A stretch of 40,743 nucleotides of DNA from Atribacterota bacterium. Its GTDB lineage: Bacteria > Atribacterota > Phoenicimicrobiia > Phoenicimicrobiales > Stramentimicrobiaceae. The position numbers were made by a program, and so were the translations under genes. Positions within the stretch are counted from its first letter, which is position 1. The number at the start of each line of letters is the position of its first letter. Shown piece by piece: positions 34,998-40,743 of the stretch. The stretch lies in assembly GCA_028717805.1 (NCBI GenBank), contig JAQUNC010000021.1:1-40743 (forward strand). The letters are read 5' to 3'. A model generated the notes under the pieces. That model was not told where the DNA came from and did not search any database. It saw only the letters and a list, made by a program, of their open reading frames with translations.

Positions 34998-35942
34998 ATG
35001 CTTACCTTTGGTCCAATTCCTTCCCGACGTTTAGGACGTAGTTTAGGAATAAATAATATTCCCCCCAAAATATGTACTTATGCCTGTGTATATTGTCAGA
35101 TAGGAAAAACTTCTCATATGAAGGTGGAGCCACAAACTTTTTATCCTCCTGATCAGATTTTTGCTGAGGTTCAAGAAAAAATAAATAAGAGTAAAGAAAA
35201 AGGAGAAACTATTGATTATCTTACTTTTGTACCAGATGGAGAGCCTACTTTAGATATTAATTTGGGTAAAGAAATTAAATTAATAAAATCTTTAGGTATT
35301 AAAATAGCTGTTATTAGCAATAGTTCACTTATAGATCAGAAACAAGTAAGAGAGAATTTAAAGGAAGTAGATTTGATTTCTTTGAAGGTAGATTCTGTAG
35401 AAGAGGAGATATGGAGAAAGATTAATCGACCGCATAAAAAGTTGCATTTAGATAACATTTTAAATGGTATATTAGAATTTGCCCGAACTTTTGATGGGGA
35501 AATAATAACCGAAACAATGTTAATTCAAAATATTAATGATGATAGCCAACATATAGAGAGAGTAGCTGATTTTTTAGCCCGGCTTAATCCAGGTAGGGCC
35601 TATTTATCAATGCCTATTCGACCACCAGCAAAGAGATGGGTTCTAGCACCATCACAAGAAGTAATTAATCAGAGCTATAATATCTTTAAAAAAAGAATTA
35701 ATCAGGTAGAATATCTTATCGGTTATGAGGGAAATGCTTTTGCCTTTACTGGTGAAGTAGAAGAAGATATTTTAAGTATCACCTCAGTTCATCCTATGAG
35801 AGAAGAGGCACTGAAGGATTTTTTAAAACGGGCTAAATCTGATTGGTCGGTTATCCTTAAATTAATTAATAAAGGTCAATTAGTTGAAATAGAATTTGAA
35901 GGAAACAGATTTTATTTAAGAAAATTAAGTGCTAAAAGCTGA
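34998..35942 (+). CDS. COG0731-type radical-SAM protein
   Basis: This is a 314-residue radical-SAM protein starting GPIPSRRLGRSLGINNIPPKI with the cluster motif CTYACVYC (26-33), the signature of the COG0731 'wyosine-like' Fe-S oxidoreductase group. The core spans about 1-230. The C-terminal 80 residues look like a winged helix (MREEALKDFLKRAKSDWSVILKLI, GQLVEIEFEGNRFYLRKL). The bacterial members are not known to make wyosine; they are commonly encoded next to NifX/MinD genes, which fits here. The reaction is unknown. A strong terminator follows, closing the cluster. Confidence 0.88.
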   Translation: MLTFGPIPSRRLGRSLGINNIPPKICTYACVYCQIGKTSHMKVEPQTFYPPDQIFAEVQEKINKSKEKGETIDYLTFVPDGEPTLDINLGKEIKLIKSLGIKIAVISNSSLIDQKQVRENLKEVDLISLKVDSVEEEIWRKINRPHKKLHLDNILNGILEFARTFDGEIITETMLIQNINDDSQHIERVADFLARLNPGRAYLSMPIRPPAKRWVLAPSQEVINQSYNIFKKRINQVEYLIGYEGNAFAFTGEVEEDILSITSVHPMREEALKDFLKRAKSDWSVILKLINKGQLVEIEFEGNRFYLRKLSAKS

Positions 35943-35978
35943 ATTTTTAATATATTTAAATATATAAAAATAGTAGTT

Positions 35979-36049
35979 AAACAGGATCAGATTTTAAAAC
36001 ATCATTTTTTGTTTTTGTTATGTTTCAAATTCTGATCCTGTTTTTTTTT
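35979..36049 (+). terminator. Strong intrinsic terminator
   Basis: A 24-bp stem (35979-36002 with 36020-36043, 22 of 24 paired, core AAACAGGATCAGA) ends in a run of nine Ts (36041-36049). It ends the metal-cluster gene set. Confidence 0.92.
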
Positions 36050-36068
36050 ACATTATTTTTACTTTGAT

Positions 36069-36097
36069 TTGAATATTGTGGAAATTCAGGGTATTCT
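36069..36097 (+). promoter_or_regulatory. Possible promoter of the aminotransferase gene
   Basis: TTGAAT (36069-36074), a 17-base spacer and TATTCT (36092-36097) make a moderate sigma-70 match downstream of the terminator. Confidence 0.45.
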
Positions 36098-36206
36098 ATT
36101 TATCAAATTAGAAGAAAGTTATATAATTAAAGAACCAGTAGTTCAGTTACCTACGGGGTGTTGTTTGCTGATACAAATAAAATTATAAAATAAAAGGAGT
36201 AGAGTA

Positions 36207-37442
36207 ATGCCATCAGTTAAAAATGAAATATTATTTTCAAAGTTAGCGCAGCAGAGTAAAGCTTCCTCAATTAGAGAGATCTTGAAAATTATTCAGAGTT
36301 CCGATGTAATATCTTTAGCAGGTGGAATGCCTGATCCGGTAACATTTCCGGCAGAGGAAATAAAAGAGATATGCATAAAAATATTGGCTAATAATAGCTC
36401 TCTCGCTTTACAGTATAGCAGTACAGAAGGATTACTGAAATTAAGAGAATTTTTAGCTCAATGGTTAGAAATGGATGCTAAAAAATTTACTACAGATAAT
36501 ATTATTATAACTTCTGGTTCACAACAGGGTTTGGATTTAGTTAGCAAAGCGCTCTTAGATCCCGGCGATATAGTTATGGTAGAATTACCCAGCTATTTAG
36601 CAGCATTAAATGCTTTTCGCAGTTATGGAGCCGAGATAATTGGAATTCCGATGGATGAAGATGGTATGAGTATGGAAATATTTAAAGATAAGCTGGCTAC
36701 AATTAAAAGCAAGGGTAAGAAGGCTAAGTTCGTTTATACAATTTCAAATTTTCAAAATCCTGCTGGTGTTACTATGTCCTTACTTCGCAGGAAAAAACTT
36801 CTGGAAATTGCAAAAAATTATAATCTTATTATTGTAGAAGATAATCCTTATGATAAAATCCGATTTGAAGGGACTCCGCTTCCCTCGATATTTTCTTTAG
36901 ATCATGAAGGTTATGTAATAAATTTAGGTACTTTTTCTAAAATACTATGTCCTGGTTTGAGGTTAGCCTGGGTTTCCGGTCATAAAGAAATAATTGAAAA
37001 GATTATTATTTTAAAACAGGCAACTGACCTATGTACTTCTATTCTTAATCAATTGATTGCTTATGAATATTGCAATGAGGGATTAATTGATAAGAACATA
37101 GAGTCAAATGTCTTAATTTATAAGAAGAAACGAGATGTAATGGTAGAATCTTTAGGAAAATATTTTCCAGCAGAAGCCTCCTGGACTAAACCAGAAGGAG
37201 GATTTTTTGTATTTGTGACTCTTCCTGAATACCTAGATACAGATACCATGCTTTATGAGGCAATAAAAGAGAAAGTAGCCTATGTCAGTGGCTCATCGTT
37301 CTATGCCAATGGAAAAGGAAAAAATACTATGAGGTTATCATTCTGTTATCCTAGTTTAGAAGATATTGAGGAGGGGGTTAAGAGATTAGCCAGAGTTATT
37401 ACTAATTATTCTTCCTCTCCGAAAGGTAGGAATGGTAATTAA
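36207..37442 (+). CDS. Class I/II PLP-dependent aminotransferase (2-aminoadipate/LysN type)
   Basis: This is a 411-residue fold-type I aminotransferase. The sequence shows SLAGGMPDPVTFP (36-48), FQNPAG (182-187), EDNPYD (211-216) with Asp212 for the pyridine nitrogen, the PLP lysine in TFSKIL (Lys245) and PGLRLAW with a phosphate-binding Arg. The pattern matches the MocR-like aminotransferase group annotated as 2-aminoadipate, aromatic or branched-chain transaminase. The gene stands alone between a terminator and a convergent lipoprotein gene, so context does not narrow the substrate. A good AAGGAG site precedes the ATG. Confidence 0.9.
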   Translation: MPSVKNEILFSKLAQQSKASSIREILKIIQSSDVISLAGGMPDPVTFPAEEIKEICIKILANNSSLALQYSSTEGLLKLREFLAQWLEMDAKKFTTDNIIITSGSQQGLDLVSKALLDPGDIVMVELPSYLAALNAFRSYGAEIIGIPMDEDGMSMEIFKDKLATIKSKGKKAKFVYTISNFQNPAGVTMSLLRRKKLLEIAKNYNLIIVEDNPYDKIRFEGTPLPSIFSLDHEGYVINLGTFSKILCPGLRLAWVSGHKEIIEKIIILKQATDLCTSILNQLIAYEYCNEGLIDKNIESNVLIYKKKRDVMVESLGKYFPAEASWTKPEGGFFVFVTLPEYLDTDTMLYEAIKEKVAYVSGSSFYANGKGKNTMRLSFCYPSLEDIEEGVKRLARVITNYSSSPKGRNGN

Positions 37443-37470
37443 AAAAGACTGTACATCAAGAGAATAATAT

Positions 37471-38190
37471 TTAAGACCTAATCCCGCTTATGCGTAAGAA
37501 TACCATTGGATTTTGAGGATCATTGGTCATAATGCGTATTGCTTTACGGAACTTTCCCTCTTTCAACTGGCTGGTAGAGAGGTATACCTCTGCCTGATAA
37601 TGCTTTCCTGGGGACATGGTAAGGGGTAATTTCAGATTATGACTGAATATATCTTCTACAACTATATCTTCAATCACTAGATCGGCGTCGCCGGTATTAG
37701 TAATGGTAAATTGAAGAACAGATTGTTCTTGTCCGCTAATATTTCCTAGAACAAAGGTCTGCTGTGATAGTTTTATATCTGGATTAGGAAGTCTTGCGAC
37801 GGTGATAGTCAAATCAATTTTTTTTTCTGGATGCTCTGGGTCATTGGATTTAATGGTAATATACTTGCTGACATCTCCTTCATAACCATAAGGATCAAAG
37901 GTAGTTTTAAGTTGGGTTTCTCCTCCAGCTGGTATCTCTTTTTCACTCAGCTCCAGGCTGACACAGGCACAGGATGAATAAACCGATTCAATAATTAGTT
38001 TATCTTCCCCCTCATTTTTTAAAGTAAATTGATGAGAGACTATCTGATCAGGCATAACCTCTCCGTAATGCCAGTTTTCTTCTGATAATACCAATTTTGC
38101 CTGTTTAGTCTTACTGCAACCGGCTAAATTTATTAACAGTACACAAATAGCAAATAAAATAATTATTTGTTTTCTACTAATAAAAGACAT
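37471..38190 (-). CDS. DUF1573-family lipoprotein
   Basis: This is a 239-residue exported lipoprotein. The signal sequence ends in the lipobox LAGC (22-25), so Cys25 is lipidated. Two tandem Ig-like beta-sandwich domains follow (about 32-130 and 137-237), each with the DUF1573 pattern (HYGEVMPDQIVSHQFTLKNEGE and VLGNISGQEQSVLQFTITNTGD). The SCAC motif (73-76) in the first domain matches the STCGC-like cysteine pair common in the family. The function of DUF1573 is not established. It follows the redoxin gene by 20 bases on the same strand, so the two are co-transcribed. Confidence 0.88.
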   Translation of the reverse strand: MSFISRKQIIILFAICVLLINLAGCSKTKQAKLVLSEENWHYGEVMPDQIVSHQFTLKNEGEDKLIIESVYSSCACVSLELSEKEIPAGGETQLKTTFDPYGYEGDVSKYITIKSNDPEHPEKKIDLTITVARLPNPDIKLSQQTFVLGNISGQEQSVLQFTITNTGDADLVIEDIVVEDIFSHNLKLPLTMSPGKHYQAEVYLSTSQLKEGKFRKAIRIMTNDPQNPMVFLRISGIRS

Positions 38191-38210
38191 TTATTTACCT
38201 TTCTAGTATA

Positions 38211-38840
38211 TTATTCAAATCCTGGAGGGGGAGGGCAGACTCCGCCATCGCAACCACTGCTTTTATTATTAATTTTTTGAGAGGTAAAGATAAATTTTAG
38301 GTATTGATAGAAGCTAGCTTCCTGCCTGGTTGTAAAGCGGCTATATACCTTTCTGACATATAGGTCTGATCTTAGTAAGAGTATAGTAGGATAGCTTTCA
38401 ATCTCATAGCTGGCATTTACTTTTCCATCTACATCCAACAGGATAATAAGAGGTATTTCTGTTTTTTCTTTCAGGTTAAATAGCCTTTCCTGTATCACTT
38501 CTATAAGCTCATCCTGGCAGATAATGGCAATAATCTGATAACTTTCCCGAGGCTGGTAATCGTTAAAGAAATTTACCATATCCTCTAATTTAGCAATAGA
38601 GGAAGGCTCATTGCTATGTACAAAACAAAGTATAAGATGCTGTTGTTTATTTGAAAATTGGTTAAGCTGATAGACTTCTTCATCCAGTGTCTCCAGGGCA
38701 AAATCTGGTACCGGTGAACCGGTATTGTATTGAGCCAGAACAGGACTGGAAGCAAAAAAGAGAACAGAAACAAAAAGAGTTATCATACATATTCTGAAGA
38801 AATTACTAAAAGTTGTTCTTTTGTTCTTTAATTTTATCAT
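38211..38840 (-). CDS. Exported redoxin (TlpA/AhpC-like) lacking CxxC, with C-terminal Cys tail
   Basis: This is a 209-residue exported thioredoxin-fold protein (signal about 1-36, ending VLA-Q). The TlpA/AhpC start GSPVPDFALETLD and the cis-proline SYPTI (Pro151) are present. At the position of the catalytic cysteine pair it reads FVHSNEPSSIAKL, so both active cysteines are missing. The tail is CDGGVCPPPPGFE with Cys197 and Cys202, a CxxxxC pair followed by a proline run. It may be a non-catalytic binding protein, or the tail may carry the redox centre. It is encoded with a DUF1573 lipoprotein and divergent to a thioredoxin-CcdA fusion. An AAGGAG site is present. Confidence 0.82.
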   Translation of the reverse strand: MIKLKNKRTTFSNFFRICMITLFVSVLFFASSPVLAQYNTGSPVPDFALETLDEEVYQLNQFSNKQQHLILCFVHSNEPSSIAKLEDMVNFFNDYQPRESYQIIAIICQDELIEVIQERLFNLKEKTEIPLIILLDVDGKVNASYEIESYPTILLLRSDLYVRKVYSRFTTRQEASFYQYLKFIFTSQKINNKSSGCDGGVCPPPPGFE

Positions 38841-39068
38841 TTTTTCTCCTTACTATTAGGTTAAAGATTATAGTCTTATCAATATTATATAATATTTCAG
38901 TAAAAATTTCATTAAAATTAAGCTAGTTTATAATAAAATTACTCACTATATTAACTAAATAAGTAAATCTTTAAAATCATTTTAAAAACTAAAAAATTAT
39001 ATTGACAAGGATAATAATAGTATTACTATAGAGCAAGCAAGCTAAAAACTCAGGAGGGATCATTCCTA
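38841..39068. other. Divergent regulatory region upstream of the redoxin gene
   Basis: About 230 AT-rich bases without a gene, containing the plus-strand promoter listed at 39002-39032. Confidence 0.45.
39002..39032 (+). promoter_or_regulatory. Possible promoter ahead of a small ORF
   Basis: TTGACA (39002-39007) and TATAGA (39027-39032) are separated by 19 bases, a slightly long spacer. It precedes a short ORF with a strong ribosome site. Confidence 0.45.
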
Positions 39069-39128
39069 ATGGAGAGATTAGCAAAAATTTATGCTATACT
39101 TTCTGATAAAAACTGCTTAGATTCCTAA
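39069..39128 (+). CDS. Possible small protein or leader peptide (19 aa)
   Basis: ATG at 39069 follows the strong site AGGAGGG (39052-39058) and encodes MERLAKIYAILSDKNCLDS before a TAA at 39126. A promoter-like sequence lies upstream. The peptide resembles the first helix of ArsR-type regulators (a LAKI-x-x-LSD pattern), so it may be the remains of a regulator, or a leader peptide for the thioredoxin-CcdA gene 150 bases on. Evidence is limited to the ribosome site and promoter. Confidence 0.35.
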   Translation: MERLAKIYAILSDKNCLDS

Positions 39129-39208
39129 AATTACCGCAGTATAGCCCCAGGTGTGTTTGTGATATTAAGCCAGAGGTAATGTTGAGATAATTCCTAGACC
39201 AAGTTTTT

Positions 39209-39237
39209 TTGCTATCAAAAAATAAAATATGTATAAT
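39209..39237 (+). promoter_or_regulatory. Promoter of the thioredoxin-CcdA gene
   Basis: TTGCTA (39209-39214), a 17-base spacer and TATAAT (39232-39237) lie 47 bases before the ATG at 39285. Confidence 0.65.
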
Positions 39238-39284
39238 AAAAGTAATATTGCCGTTTATTTTAGAACAATAATGGAGAATTGCAA

Positions 39285-40523
39285 ATGAAGAAAACTTATC
39301 AAGATACAATTTTCACTAATCCTAATAATAGTCGTAATATTACTGTTATTTTCTTGTTGTTACTGTTTTTAGCCATTAATTTAAATATGCTAAATTTCTC
39401 TGCCTGGGGTCAAGAAATCAGTGAGGATATTTCATCCAAAATACCCATTTATATTGCTGATTTTTTTGAGCCTGGCTGCCATGATTGTGAAAGAGCAGCA
39501 AGGTTACTGGAGCAGATTGCCTTTCAATACCCTCAGGTAGAAATCCGAAAATTTGATATCTCTACAACGAAGGGTATAGCACTCGCCGAACAGTTGGGAG
39601 AGATATACGGAGTACCCGAGTATGATCGATTACTGGTCCCTTTAATTTATATTGGTGATAGTTTTCTTTTAAGAGAACAAATTAACTATGATAATATCGT
39701 TAACCAGATAGAACAGATAAAGGTAGAGGAGCCTCCGCCCTGGGAAAAAACAGAAGAAGACCCTACCTCAGTTCAACAGCGCCTTATTGAGCGTTTCCAA
39801 TCATTCGGTATAGGCGCTATTGCCGTTAGTGGGCTCATTGATGGCATTAACCCCTGTGCCTTTGCCACCATCATCTTTTTTATTTCTTACCTAGCTTTAA
39901 TTAAGAGAACCGGGAAGGAATTGCTTTTGGTTGGAAGTATGTTTACGCTGGCTATTTTCTTAACCTATTTTCTGATTGGTGCCGGAGCATTAAGGGTGGT
40001 AACCACCCTTTCCTTTTTACCTTTAGCCAGACAGATATTTATCTTTGTTACTGCCGGTATCGGTATTATTTTGGGGACACTCAGTTTGTTAGATTATCTG
40101 AAATATAAGAGAACCGGACAGACCGGCGATGCTACTCTACAGCTGCCTCCCCGTATTAAGCAGATGATTCATTCCACCATACGAAAAAATGTCAAAACAC
40201 ATAATTTTGTTATCATGGCTGCGATAACTGGTTTTATGGTCTCTATTTTAGAATTAGCCTGTACCGGACAGATTTATTTACCCACTCTCATTTTCATCAG
40301 TAATGTTCCAGAGCTTAGAGCCAATGCTCTAATTTACCTCTTGATTTACAATTTTATGTTTGTAGTACCCTTAATCCTGGTCTTTTTATTTACCTACTGG
40401 GGAACTAGTTCCCAAAAATGGGCAGAGCTAAATAAGAGACACTTTGGTACGATAAAAATAATAATGACTGTTTTATTCTTTGGATTGGCTATCTTATTAA
40501 TTATAACCGGATTACTTTTTTAA
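39285..40523 (+). CDS. Thioredoxin-like/CcdA (DsbD-type) fusion membrane thiol reductase
   Basis: This is a 412-residue protein: an N-terminal signal or anchor (about 20-43), a thioredoxin/glutaredoxin-like domain with active site CHDC (65-68), a linker, then a CcdA/DsbD membrane domain of six or more helices (about 170-412). The two membrane cysteines of DsbD proteins are visible in DGINPCAFAT (Cys191) and ELACTGQIYLP (Cys326). CcdA/DsbD proteins carry reducing electrons from cytoplasmic thioredoxin across the membrane. I use the ATG at 39285, with GGAG eight bases upstream, instead of the TTG two codons earlier. It is divergent from the redoxin/DUF1573 pair, its likely extracytoplasmic partners. 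Confidence 0.9.
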   Translation: MKKTYQDTIFTNPNNSRNITVIFLLLLFLAINLNMLNFSAWGQEISEDISSKIPIYIADFFEPGCHDCERAARLLEQIAFQYPQVEIRKFDISTTKGIALAEQLGEIYGVPEYDRLLVPLIYIGDSFLLREQINYDNIVNQIEQIKVEEPPPWEKTEEDPTSVQQRLIERFQSFGIGAIAVSGLIDGINPCAFATIIFFISYLALIKRTGKELLLVGSMFTLAIFLTYFLIGAGALRVVTTLSFLPLARQIFIFVTAGIGIILGTLSLLDYLKYKRTGQTGDATLQLPPRIKQMIHSTIRKNVKTHNFVIMAAITGFMVSILELACTGQIYLPTLIFISNVPELRANALIYLLIYNFMFVVPLILVFLFTYWGTSSQKWAELNKRHFGTIKIIMTVLFFGLAILLIITGLLF

Positions 40524-40591
40524 TGTAAAATAGTGTTGTTGACCCTATATTATTGTTTCTTTTTTGCCAAAAGCAATAAAATATTGTTTTT

Positions 40592-40620
40592 AAAACAGGC
40601 ATCTAAAACTGTTTTTATTT
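40592..40620 (+). terminator. Probable terminator after the thioredoxin-CcdA gene
   Basis: AAAACAG (40592-40598) pairs with CTGTTTT (40609-40615) around a 10-base loop, followed by T-rich sequence (TATTTTTGG). Confidence 0.6.
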
Positions 40621-40743
40621 TTGGTAATGCATAACCAAAGTTGCACTAAATTTGTTCTTTGACAATGGAAATCTGTTGATTCAGAAACCTCCTTAATAGG
40701 ATAACAAGGTTCTCATTACGGTGGTTAAATCTCCACTCTACTT
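40621..40743. other. Window-edge non-coding sequence
   Basis: About 120 bases with no ORF. It contains TTGACA at 40659-40664 without a matching -10 box. Its nature depends on sequence beyond the window. Confidence 0.3.

Noticed and set aside
39279-39284. TTG at 39279 as the start of the thioredoxin-CcdA gene
   Set aside because: The ATG at 39285 is better spaced from GGAG and is the stronger start codon.
26799-40560. Shared GTTGACCCT near 26801 and 40539 as a repeat element
   Set aside because: The match is only about 9 bases and the flanks differ, within what chance would give.
40621-40743. Possible CRISPR leader and first repeat at the window edge
   Set aside because: No repeated unit is visible within the window, so nothing beyond a single-copy sequence can be supported.

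Overview
Low-GC, densely packed bacterial DNA with strong Shine-Dalgarno sites. The outer-membrane-factor (TolC) proteins, lipoprotein and DsbD-type genes suggest two membranes, while the T-box leader and long AT-rich spacers look like those of Firmicutes. Radical-SAM enzymes, ferredoxin-fused MinD ATPases, a nitroreductase and the absence of any respiratory oxidase suggest an anaerobe. I infer Atribacterota or a diderm Firmicute, but no rRNA or marker gene in the window settles this.

Layout. 1-229: AT-rich upstream region with a 14-bp direct repeat that looks like an insertion-sequence end. 230-8914: one six-gene plus-strand operon (E2, fused E1 alpha-beta, PHP protein, sorbitol-6-phosphate-dehydrogenase-type SDR, L-sorbose-1-phosphate-reductase-type MDR, PfkB sugar kinase) ending in a 14-bp-stem hairpin. 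This reads as sugar or polyol catabolism coupled to a 2-oxoacid or acyloin dehydrogenase without a local E3. 9123-11960: a PAS-GAF-PAS-GAF-GGDEF-HD-GYP cyclic-di-GMP protein. 12283-13721: ApbE flavin transferase with a membrane-anchored FMN-binding acceptor. 13895-17104: ilvC, ilvN and ilvB on the minus strand, preceded by a promoter, an isoleucine-type T-box and a ykkC-subtype-2 (ppGpp-type) riboswitch in tandem. This tandem leader is the most striking regulatory structure in the window.

18187-20779: a small secreted protein, then a marR-MATE efflux operon with a palindromic operator next to its -10 box. 21105-26616: a MacAB-like export operon (two TolC-family proteins, adaptor, ATPase, permease). 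27210-29220: a TetR regulator with its own operator and a radical-SAM enzyme. 29555-30888: an N-terminally truncated methyltransferase remnant and a nitroreductase.

31168-35942: a Fur-family regulator with Fur-box-like sites on both sides, followed by two NifX/ORP-type proteins, a Gly-rich zinc-ribbon protein, two MinD ATPases with inserted 2[4Fe-4S] ferredoxin domains, and a COG0731-type radical-SAM enzyme. This resembles the orange-protein/Mrp clusters of anaerobes and is probably a metal-sulfur cluster assembly module. 36207-37442: a class-I PLP aminotransferase. 37471-40517: a divergent extracytoplasmic thiol-redox locus (DUF1573 lipoprotein, redoxin lacking its CxxC, thioredoxin-CcdA fusion).

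A 51-bp sequence occurs twice in opposite orientation (17871-17921 and 31101-31151). No rRNA, tRNA, CRISPR array, intact transposase or prophage gene was seen.
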